Positions 12,130 to 23,308 of a stretch of DNA of 64,000 bases are shown here, one piece after another. The notes under the pieces were generated by a model, which made no database searches, was not told where the DNA came from, and saw only the letters and a program-made list of their open reading frames with translations. This DNA comes from Asterias amurensis (Eukaryota > Echinodermata > Asteroidea > Forcipulatida > Asteriidae). A program made the translations under genes and the position numbers. The stretch's first letter is position 1; every line of letters starts with the position of its first letter. Where the stretch lies: assembly GCF_032118995.1 (NCBI RefSeq), contig NC_092650.1:7068001-7132000 (forward strand), in the 5' to 3' direction.

Positions 12130-14430
12130 CTCTTGTAGAAGAGTATAGTCGTACTGTAAGCTGCAAAATGCGCCATCAGGAACGCGACATCCTTTATTTA
12201 CAAGTGAAAAAGGTGCAAGTAAAAACGCCACCCATCTGTCCTAACGAAGGGTCAGTGCTCCATGGTTTGGGCGGTCACAGCTGATGCTGGCAGGTTGTTC
12301 CACAGGCAGATGGCGCTGGGAAAGAAAGAATACTGGAATGCTAAGATCCAGTAGTGTTGAATTTGGAACTGGACTTGGTGACTGTTTTGTTGTCCTTTCT
12401 CTAATACGATGGAACTAGGTGTGGAGGACAAGACGGTGTTGCCACTAATGGGTGATTCGGTTTTAAGCATGATGACTTTCGCTTTTTGCTCGTCTCTCGC
12501 ACAGTGTCTGCCATTGTACATGTAGATCTTGTAGCATTGAGATTATACTGTGACGTGGGTCGTTATCGTGCTTGACAAAGAGGGCTGCCCGTCTCTCTGT
12601 ACCATATCGTTCTTGGAAATGAGGTCTTGAGTGTGTGAATCCCAGACTGTTGAGGCATACTCTAGAGTAGGTCCGGTATACATTGTAGGTGATGTAGGCT
12701 TGTTCCTTGATTTTGGGTTGGCACTTCCTCCGGTTGCATTGAAGGAAACCTCTGGTGCTGTTGGCTTTCTTGCAGATGTTTTTCTTGCAGATGTTGTTAA
12801 TGTGAGGCTTTCAGTTGAGGTTGCTTTGGATCGTCACACCGCAGTATTTAGCTTGGGCGACAGTGTGAAGAACAGTCCCATGGATGGTGTATTGTGAAGA
12901 CAAGATTATTTTTGTTCTCGTTAGTGACACACTTGTCTAGGTTGAAGGACATAAGCCATGTGTCTTCCCATTTCCTGGAGACGCTTTAAGTCGTTTGCCA
13001 GGACAGCAGCATCATTCTCTGATTGGATCAATCTGTAAAGTAGAGCGTCGTCAGCAAAAAGGCGAATCTCGGATGTTACGTTGTCTGGTAGGTTGTAATG
13101 GGGGACACCAGATGAGACCCCTGATGTGCTGCTCGCTCGTCAGGAAGTCTCTCATCCAGGATAAAAGGGTCCCACGGACTCCTACGTGATGTAATTTTTT
13201 AGAAGAAGACGTTCATGGGGAACCTTATCAAAGGTCTTCAGAGAAGTCCAGCAGGATGGCGTCAATCTGCCTCTGTCCTTGAATCCTTTTGTAAGATCGT
13301 GTACTGTTAGGATGAGCTGTGATTCACATGAGTGTTTCTTCCTGAAGCCAAACTGTCTGCTTGACAGAATCCCTTGATCATCAACATGTTGAATGACTTG
13401 ACTGTGGGTGATGTGTTCCATGGTCTTGCAGGCAATTGATGTCAACAAAATAGGCCGGTAGTTTTCAGGCTTGTGTCTGTCTGTTTTTTTTATGATGGGC
13501 GAGTTGTTTGCTGATTTTCATTGTTGCGGGATTTTGCCCTGGTGGAGTGTGGCCTGGAAGAGGAGAGTCAAGACTGGTGCAAGCTCATCAGACCCTTCCT
13601 TGAGTATGTAGGCAGGTAAGTTATCAGGACCTGATGCAGTAAATTGCTTGATGTTTGAGGGAAGTTTACGCACTCCTTCGCAGCAAATTTTATACTCGGG
13701 TTCTGTTGGGTGAGGACTAGTGCAAGTGTGGCTGTATCCTTGTTAGTAATGACTGATGCAAAGTGGTCGTTTGAGATGTCATCGAAATAGGCCGGTATTC
13801 AGGCTTGTGTCTGTCTGCTTTTTTTATGATGGGCGAGACGTTTGCTGATTTCCATTGTTGAGGGATTTTGCCCTGGTGGAGTGTGGCCTGGAACAGGAGA
13901 GTAAAGACTGGTGCAAGCTCATCAGACCCTTCCCATGCAGGTACATGTAAGTCATCAGGACCTGATGCAGTAAATCGCTTGATGTTTGAGGGAAGTTTAC
14001 GCACTCCTTCGCAGCCAATTTCATACTCAGGTACTGTTGGGTGAGGAGTAGTGCCGAGGGATGGAAATGTGCTGTATCCTCGTTGGTAATGACTGATGCA
14101 AAGTGGTAGTTTAAGATGTTTGCCTTCATATCGCTGTTGCTGTGTAGGATGCCATTCTTCATTAAAGGGGCCACGCCAGAGTTGTCACATCGCTTACTTT
14201 TGATGAAGGACCAAAACTTTTTGGGGTTAGTTGAGATTTTGTCGCAGATCTTGTTGTTAATGAAGAAGTTGTAGGCTTTTCGGTATCCTGTTTGCATGGC
14301 TGATTTGAGCTTCTTATAACGAGCCTTGTCACGTTCATCTCTGGTAAACCTTCCTATACGCTTTCTTCTTCTTCCGTGCTAGTTTCTTTAGGTCTCGATT
14401 AATCCAGGGTTGGTTGAATCTTCTTTCATT
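12130..14430 (-). mobile_element. Broken non-LTR retrotransposon (CR1/Jockey-type reverse transcriptase), 5'-truncated
   Basis: Reading the minus strand, in order: a linker PWINRDLKKLARKKK near 14400-14350; RT segments TASGPDDLHVP and KIPQQWKSANVSPI; FGFRKKHSCESQLI near 13360; DKVPHERLL near 13210; a FADD box RLFADDALLYR at about 13047-13058; and a C-terminal YSFFPSAICLWNNLPAS near 12290-12340. Several frameshifts break it, and motif A (LD.SKAFDKV) is disrupted. No endonuclease domain is visible upstream of 14430. An internal stretch of about 330 bp is duplicated in tandem (13449-13778 and 13789-14119). The copy is dead. Confidence 0.85.
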
Positions 14431-14787
14431 TGAAAATATGGACATGCAAATGAAAACGCTGGTAGACTAGGCCTACATGTAGTGAAATGACAAGCCAGGG
14501 TCCTGCTGGCTCATCAATTAAGGGCAAACCATGCTACTTTCGCTGGGCATGGGGTGGATTTTGAACCAGAAGTAGGAATGATATCAAAATTGTTGTAGAT
14601 TACGGAAGAAGTTCACTCTAAATGAAGGTCCACTAGCCAACAGTTAAAACATCAGAGGAGCAGTCAAAATTTTCTGCAAGTGGTCCAGCTGGATTGTTCA
14701 GCATTGGAAAGGCAAAGCAGGCATGTACCGAGGCTTTTATGAAATGGTACTAGTTAAAAGATATTTGTGAAAAAGCACGTGAAGTAG

Positions 14788-14962
14788 TGCAGGCCTGTAT
14801 GCTTCATTTCTGAAAGGGCAAGGTCACCAAGGCATTTGTTCCCTGGGAAAGGGCATCCTGTGAGGAAATTGTTAATTTCTACTGAGAGCATTTCAAGGGC
14901 ACCAAGGCAATGACCAGGGGGCATGGAGGAAATTGCCTTCGTTGCCTCCTTGAAATATCAGG
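14788..14962. mobile_element. MITE-like element K, copy 1
   Basis: Begins AGGCCTGTATGCTTC and ends TTGAAATATCAGG, with AAGGGCA and TTCTACTGAGAGCATTTCAAG inside. Matches 60623-60798 and part of 48319-48416. Confidence 0.6.
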
Positions 14963-15599
14963 GTTGAAGTAGTAACTTGTGAAACAGCAAGCTATTTGGT
15001 CCAAGAATGGATTTAACAAAGGGTTTAAACTAGTCTTGTCCTAATTTTGGGCGAGTTACTTGTATGTCCTCACTCCTAACTTAGGACAAGCCTTAAAGTT
15101 TTCATATCTCTTTGTGAAAACAAATTAAGGGCAAACCCAAAATTGGAAAAAACAATCTTAGCATTAGCCTCATTAATATCTTGTAGGCCCTCCACATAAA
15201 ACGAGATAGACTTGTTAGGCCAAGAAAAAGGAAACAGTGTACAAATATTTAGGTACAGTGTATTTTTGATCAAACCTATTTGTAGGGTTACATGTAGGTG
15301 TATGGACATTTTTAAGTTGGAAAGTTACACGTTCTAAAATTACACCGGTATAGGGGTATTTTGAGGGCCAAGGGGGAATAACTTAACCGGCCCTGGGACT
15401 CCCCATGTTAAATTGAGCAGGGAATAAAAGTTGAATGATTAATTTCCCCTTTACTGTAAAAAGCTGTGAGACTTCTTAGTGTTTTTCGTTGATTTTTGTA
15501 TAGGCCTATCTAGGCATTAGCAGTTTGCCCTGTATGCTTTTTGAGTTCTCTAGTTGATATCATCATGAAAGGGGCATCCAAATTGCTTGTTTACATTAC
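14963..15599. other. Intergenic, nothing certain
   Basis: Near 15020-15090 there are blocks resembling element S (CCTAACTTAGGACAAG). The rest is unassigned; no gene supported. Confidence 0.4.
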
Positions 15600-15904
15600 T
15601 TAAAGGCAGTGGACACTATTGGTAATTGGCTCCCTCTGAAGTGCCATGGTTTTCGAGAAAGAGTAATTTTCCACAAGTTTGATTTCAAGACCTCAGATTT
15701 AGAACTTGAGGTCTCGAAATCAACCATCTAAACTCACACAACCTCGTGTGTCAAGGGTTATTTTTCTTTCATTATTATCTCGCAACTTCGATGACCTATT
15801 GAGCTCAAATTTTCACAGGTTTGTTATTTTATGACTATATGTTTAGATACACCAACTGTGAGGACTAGTCTTTGACAATTAACAATAGTGTCCACTGCCT
15901 TTAA
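15600..15904 (+). mobile_element. Family A element, internally deleted
   Basis: TTAAAGGCAGTGGACACT at left and AGTGTCCACTGCCTTTAA at right, with the TTAA at 15901-15904 shared with the next element. Confidence 0.75.
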
Positions 15905-16294
15905 AGGAACGTTACAGAACTGGTAAGAAACAAAAATCGTGAAGATCACAGATTTAGACAAAGATTTACGTAAAACTGACACGGTCTAATGATGATGATA
16001 GTAGAAAACATCCCTTGAAATATTTCTGTCTGAAATTTCCTATTTGAAGAGAATGATGTAATCTAATTTCGCGTTTTGGGTTTATCGCTCAGTGAGCGTT
16101 TTATTCCTTTTTTAGTTTGGCATCGATGCAATGCATAACTTGTAATGCATCACTATTCTCTCGTGACCCAGATGGCCGATCAATCTCAAACTTCTCCAGG
16201 TTTGTCAGTTTATGTATATGGTGGATTACATAAAGTGCTGACACTGCCAGCAACTTCTTTGCTTTTAAAAACCAATTCTGTAATGTTCCTTTAA
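15901..16294. mobile_element. TTAA-flanked inverted-repeat element, family F
   Basis: Starts TTAAAGGAACGTTACAGAAC and ends TTCTGTAATGTTCCTTTAA. A central TTTATCGCTCAGTGAGCG hairpin is near 16080. Noncoding. Confidence 0.75.
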
Positions 16295-16499
16295 TTGTAC
16301 AAAGATTGAAAAAGTAGGCCGAGGGTGTCACTGTCAGTTATGGCCTCCAATAAAAAAAATAGCACCAGTGGTTGATATCCTAGACCATGCCTATACAAAG
16401 CTGTGTACATGTTGACCCTGGTTCTTATCAGCCATCCCCCCCCCCCACTCTTTCCCCCTACCTGTGCTTCAGATAGTGTCCAGCCTTTATTTGAATAAC

Positions 16500-16919
16500 C
16501 CACTGCACACACTTTATTTGATCTGTCCCGAACAGTTTCAGGGGTGACTTTATTAATACCAGTGTATATTTGCCTCTCTTAGCAACCACATTCTGAGAGA
16601 AGTGGAGACCATTGATGGTGGACAAAAAGCTTCTTACATGGACAGAGGAAGTGAAGCATAACCACTGAAGCTACTGTCTGTTGAACTACATGTAGAGTTG
16701 ATCTGCCCAATGACTCTCCATAGAGTGTGTTGAGTGGGGGAAAGTTGACAGAGTGATTGCTGTGTCGGAGAGCTAAGTAGTAGCGACCCAGTGATGATTC
16801 AGTGCTGGGTTGGTTGAGTCGTTAAGTCAATCAACCGACACGTCCAGTCCACACGGACCAGTTTGCCGCTTGGAATTTTAAGAATCTCTATTTTGCTGAG
16901 TTCATCCACATGCTACAGT
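16500..16919 (+). promoter_or_regulatory. kifc3: Presumed 5'UTR/promoter region of the kinesin-14 gene
   Basis: The sequence upstream of ATG 16920 is not an obvious repeat. An in-frame TGA lies at 16815-16817 with no ATG between it and 16920, so 16920 is the first possible start in this frame. I see no clear TATA box; the transcription start and any upstream noncoding exons are unknown. Confidence 0.35.
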
Positions 16920-19900
16920 ATGGCATACAGGGTAAGGTTTAAAGATTAGAAAGAAAATTGAACTTTTCAATTTGTTGATGATCTTTTTAAACTTAACTTC
17001 CTGGAAAAACGTTTTTCATCCTTTTTTTCTTCAATGATTGAACATTTATTATTCTTCATCATGATAAACAAATGACATTCCACCATACATGTATCTCATG
17101 TTTTGAAAATTAAAAAGGCACGTAAATAAGTGATACACGAATAAGTCAACAAGTGTAAATCGCCTAGCTGTTTTGCTATAAATTAGAGTTGCAACCTAGA
17201 ACTAAAAAGATATTGGAATCTGCCAAGAATGATCTCCTATAAAGTGTTTGACCGGAAGGCCTAGTTCTACGGGACTTCTTCACACTTACTAGGTGATTTA
17301 GATGGGTGGGGTCCTGCATTGTAAACTGAATCTTTTTCAGTGTCACCGCCTCAAAAATATCACGAAAGTCTTTATAACATCCATTGCGGGTCGTACTACT
17401 TGCCGTCAACTCGCCGTCAACTCCTCCATACATTTAAAAATCCACAAAAGAAGCATAGAACTGTAAAGTAATGGCTAAAAGAGAATTCGCGTAAGTTTTA
17501 GGTTACATTTCGGAATAAAAATTTAAAAAGAAATTATCTTGAATTTTTTTTCTCGAAGCAGCAAAACCGTCGGCCCCATCTTGCTTTTTCACATGGATTA
17601 GTCTTGGCCCAAGATGTCAATGATTGGTACTATTTTTTTATCAACACACAGTCATTTTTGTAAATGAAATTTAAATACCAAAAACCATGAGAAATATGTA
17701 GTTTAGCCCAGACTTAACACTTCCATGGCCCATTTATAAAATTTGTTCTGTAAATTTAATGAGTTGACGGCACGAAAATGAGTTGACGGCGAGTTGACGG
17801 CAAGTCGGTGAGTTGACAGCAAGTAGTAGGACCGCCATATATACCAATTAATCTAAGTTCAGCAGCTGTTTTTATCACCCGTTTCAATGAGTTCCTAAAA
17901 GTAAGTGAGCCTGACAAAATTAACTCAGTTTGACAAAACTATGCGATTTGGTGTATTTGACAAACAAACTGAGAGTTGTGCCGATACATTTTCTATGGTT
18001 GATTCTATAATAATGAAGGTAGCTGAATGTATAGCTTTGTCCATGACTAAAGTCACCTAGTAATTTTGTGAAATATTTCTGCGCAATCCATATTCCTTTG
18101 TAGCAATCAAACAATGCTGTCTTCAACACGCCAAAGACGTACCAAGCATCCTCTGGTGGAAATGGGCCGGGCAATCTGCGCTCCCCTACACCATCGAAAT
18201 GGGACACCATGAGGGAGCAGCTAGGAATATCTGATGGTAAGCTGAGAGTTTTCTTTGTATTTCTTCAGAGAGATATTTGGAAGAAGGGATTATATTATTG
18301 TTGGCGTTTAGATAGTGACATGTTATCCTGCTCCTACATGTATCTGAAGATAGTGGTTGCTCAATGACCTTGCAAGTAGTGTTTTTAAAGGGAAGGTACA
18401 CAATTGGTAATTACTCAAAACAAATATTAACTTAAAAACTGACCTGGTAACGAGCATTGGAGAGCTGTTGATAGTATAAAACATTGTATGAAACGACTCC
18501 TTCTAAAGTAACATAGTTTTTGAGAAAGAGGTAGTTTCTCAATAAATTATTAAAAGACTTTTATTCCTGTCTGAAAGCACACAAATTCGTCCAAAAAGGG
18601 TGTTTTTTCTTTCATCATTTTCTCACAACTTCGATGACCGATTGAGCCCAAGTTTTCACAGGCTTGTTATTTTGTGCTTATGATGGGATACACCAAGTGA
18701 GAACACTGGTCTGCAACAATTACCAAACGTGTACCTTGTCTTAAAGCCATTATACACTTTCGAAACAGAAAAAAAAAAATTAAAGTTCACAAATTTACAA
18801 ATAACTTACAGGGTTTACAGAAGGTAAAGGTAAAAGACTTTACTTGAAATATTATTACTCCATGAAATGCTTTACTTTTTGAGAAAACATTGAAACAACA
18901 ACAAGGGCGGGTTTTCCCGTTATTTTCTCCCGACTCCGATGACCAATTGAGCCTAAATTTTCACAGGTTTGTTATTTTATATATAAGTTGTGATTCACGA
19001 AGTGTGGGCCTTTGGACAATACTGTTTACCGAAGGTGTCCAATGGCTTTAAGGACACAAGTTTCATGACTATTACTCAAACCCACATTCTGCTGATCGGA
19101 TAGGCCAGAGCTTGGGTCTTGTGCTCTATAACCCCTCGGCCACAACACGCCATTTGATTGAAGATCCAATTTTGTTTGGAAACTTTCTTTGAAAATCTGA
19201 CGAATTGATGTTTGCATAGTGATTCATTCTGTTTCTTGAATAACCTTTCAAAGGAAACCAGTGCCCCTGCCCCTTCCCCCACACTACCTCACGTATGCAG
19301 GGGTTACGCCCCGCCATCGTTTTCACTTGAATTTGGCGACCGGGCCAATGCTAATTGCGAATTCTGAGATGGTCCAGACTAAATACTGTCAGACATCAAG
19401 CCCAGTTTCAGCTGGTGTAGCATTATCAAGTTACCAAAGAACCATCTTAATTAAGAAATAACACCAAGCTGTTACAAGCTGTTGTAATGTAAGTCAATTC
19501 CTCGCCCCCCCCCCCCCCCCATCAACAAAGCCCTCTATTGTCTAAATGTAAACAATAGCAATGAGTCAACACTGAACGATGTGTTAAATGGTTAAATAAA
19601 CCACACTTTGGGCTCCTTGTGCATTGTGCCAAGTGTTGGCTGATCAATGTAACTTTTTTAACGGAGAAAATAGAAATAGTTGACATTGCAAACTGCTTTA
19701 TACCAACCAGAAGGACCTGTTGTAAGGCCAAGTAAAAAAAAATACCAGTTGATCGTCCCTGGGGTTTTTTTTCAAAAAGAGGAGGATGAGGGCCTTTTTA
19801 TTTTTTATTTTTTATTAATTTCAAAGTTGGCCGCTAATTAGCATATTAATTCAAACTGGCCGCCAATTCTTAAGTTTAAGGTTAACACTTTCTTTTAACT

Positions 19901-22900
19901 AGTGACAAATTCTTAAACGATTAGTAACTTTAATGAGAAATACACAGACAATATGTCTTTTTGAAATAAAAATATCAAATAAGAAATAGTATAAAAAAAG
20001 GATGCAGCCTCAAAACAGGATGAGGGAGGGGATGATCAACTGTTTTTAAAAGTTTTATTTGGCCAAATATGCAGAAACAAGTAAATGGCCTGTGACATTT
20101 GGACACTATAGTACTTCCTACAATGTAGCAGAGTGTCTCTTGATGGATACCTGTACATAAGTGACAGAACAACACACAGAAACAAGTATACCGGTGCATA
20201 GAACCGGTGTAACTCAAGCAGTCAAGTTGAAATAACTGAACAGAGAGAGTGGCAGAAAGCACAATGCAATTTTAAGGGAAGGTACACGTTTGGTAATTAC
20301 TCAAAACAAATATTAACTTAAAAACTGACTTGGTAAATGAGCATTGGAGAGCTGTTGATAGTATAAAACATTGTGGGAAACAATTCCCTGTGAAGTAACG
20401 TGATTTTTGAGAAAGATGTGATTTCTCACTAAAAGAGTAAAAGACAAATTGCTAGAAGTCTTTTATTCTTATCTGAAAGCACACAGATCTGTCCAAGTGT
20501 TTGTTTTTCTTTCATAATTTTCTCCCCACTTTGATGACCGATTGAGCCAAAATTTTCACAGGCTTGTTATTTTATGGTTATGATGGGATACACCAAGTAA
20601 GAAGACTGGTCTTTGACAATTACCAAACGTGTACCTTCCCTTTAAATGAACAATGAGGGCAAAGCTGTGGGTAGAAAGGGCTGGTGTAACCACAAAGACT
20701 TAAAGGCAGTTGACACTATTGGTAGTTACTCAAAATAATTACGTGTATAAAAACTTACTTGGTAACAAGTAATGGAGAGAGGTTGATAGTATAAAACATT
20801 GTGAAGTAACCTAGTTTTTGAGAAAGAAGTTATTTTCCACGAACTTAATTTGGAGACCTCAGAATTAGATTTTGAGGTCTCGAAATCAAGCATCTGAAAG
20901 CACACAACTTAGTGTGACAAGGGTGTTTTTTCTTTCATTATTATCCCACAACTTCAACGACAAATGGATCCCAAATTTTTTTAGGTTTTAGTTTTTTAGG
21001 TTTGTAAGTTTTGTTATACAGTATACTGCATTTATGCTGATTAAAGCAACTAAATAGTTCCAAAAACCAATGGCACACATTCCCTTTAAAGACACTGTAC
21101 CCGTTTGGTAATTGTCAAAGACCAGTGTTGTCATTTGGTGTATCCCATCATAAGCATAACATAACGAACCTGTGAAAATTTGATTCAAATGGTCAGCAAA
21201 ATTGCAAGAAAATGATGAGAGAAAAAACACCTTTGTTGGACGAGTTTGTGTCCTTTCGGATAGGAATAAAAGACTTCTAAAAAGTCTTTCATTATTTTAG
21301 TGATAAATTATCTCTTTCTCAAAAACTATGTTACTTCAGAGCGAGTCGTTTCCCACAATGTTTTATACTATCAACAGCTCTCCAATGCTCGTTACCAAGT
21401 CGGTTTTCAAGATAATATTTGTTTTGAGTAATTACCAAACGTGTACCCTCCCTTTAAGATAATCCCTGCTGATGAATGATTGCAAAATCCCAACCATAAA
21501 TTGGAGTTGGGAAGTGTCCTTAAAGGCAGTGGACACTATTGGTAATTACTCAAAATAATTACTAGCATAAAACCTTTCTTGGTGACGAGTAATGGGGAGA
21601 GGTTGATGGTATAAAACATTGTGAGAAACGGCTCCCTCTGAAGTGCCATAGTTTTCGAGAAAGAAGTAATTTTCCACGAATTCGATTTCGAGACCTCAGA
21701 TTTAGAACTTGAGGTCTCGAAATCAACCATCTAAACGCACACAACTTCATGTGACAGGTGTTTTTTTTCTTTAACTAATATCTTGCAACTTCGATGACCG
21801 ATTGAGCTAAAATTTTCACAGGTTAGTTATTTTATGCATATATGATGAGATACACCAACTGTGAAGGCTAGTCTTTGACAATTACCAATAGTGTCCACCG
21901 CCTTTAAGATAATCCCTGCTGATGAATGATTGCAAAATCCCAACCATAAATTGGAGTTGGGAAGTGTCCTTAACACCACAATAGAGGCATGGTAGTGAGG
22001 CCCATGAAGTGTTTACCAGTATGTTTAGATAGTTCCAGTCCATACACGTTTGTCCCAAACAAGGATAATAATCAGCAAACAACCTCGGCTAATGTGTCCC
22101 TGGTAACGCTGACAGAGTTTAGGTTGCTTTGTGATGGTTGACATGGAAACCATTGTAGATGATATGTAGAAATTCACAGTTGTTGATACACAAGGGGTGA
22201 TAATTGAATTTTTTTTTTAAAAGGACAGCAATCGTAGGGTTTCCTTTGAATCTGCTTGCCCATTTAGTAGCAAACCAGATAAGTGCACAGCCACAACAAA
22301 CCCAGGAACACTTGTTGTTACAAAATAGACACCAATTGAACAATAGTATACAAATATTGAGTGGCTCAGAGTGGAATGGGAGGAATATTATCGCAAGGTA
22401 AAATTTGGACTGTTCCATTTCATGAGGCGAAGCTGAGTGAAATGGAATAGTCCAAACTTTACCGGGCGATAATATTCCTTCCATTTCACGAATTAAAGCC
22501 ACTCAATATTTGTTTTATATCACTGACATAGATCTTTGTCATTTGATGTATTTTAAAAGTATAACATTATGAAAAATCACACAAATTACTAGTTCGGAAC
22601 AAACAACCAAAAATCATATAGCGCCGCGTAGCGGCAACTATGCACAAATTTAATAGCAATCGGATCACAACCTTTTGCATAGGTGCTCCAAAACATTGTA
22701 CTGCCCCAAAACATTGGGAACAAGGATGATCCTAACTGTTGAATGGGAAATGCTATTCCCCATGGGCAAATTGGTCTTTTTGATCGCCGGTGCGGATGGG
22801 AGTAATAGTGAATGTCACGTGAAGTAAGTTCCACCAATCAAATGACAAGGATCTGTATGTCAGTTATAAATATAAATAAATATATTGAGTAAGTCTTTGC

Positions 22901-23259
22901 AGATCTTGTACTCAACAAACTCCAGCACTTTTTAGTCATCCTTGGCACAGCGATTGGTTATATTGAACAATTTTAACATTGTAACAACTGTTATGAATAG
23001 TACATGTACTTACATCTGTGGTTTTCAAACTGTTGATCATAAAATGGACACAACAAAGAATAATGTACTCTCATGGCAGTGCCTGCACAAGAAGAAAGTA
23101 ATTTTAAACTGGTTTTAGACGAGAGACCCCATACAAGCGGTAAATGGCAAACATCATAAATGACAACGCATTTAAAATCTGGGCTACTTAAAGGATTTGG
23201 GATACTTTTTGTAACACAAAATACAATATCCACAGATTTACATTAAAGGCAGTGGACAC

Positions 23260-23308
<49 letters not shown>

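Noticed and set aside
12631..12897. 88-codon plus-strand ORF
   Set aside because: Antisense shadow of the broken retrotransposon on the minus strand.
17176..17433. 85-codon minus-strand ORF in kinesin intron 1
   Set aside because: Overlaps the foldback arm; no splice or homology support.
22119..22502. 127-codon minus-strand ORF
   Set aside because: Largely the foldback element at 22351-22512 read in one frame; no domain.
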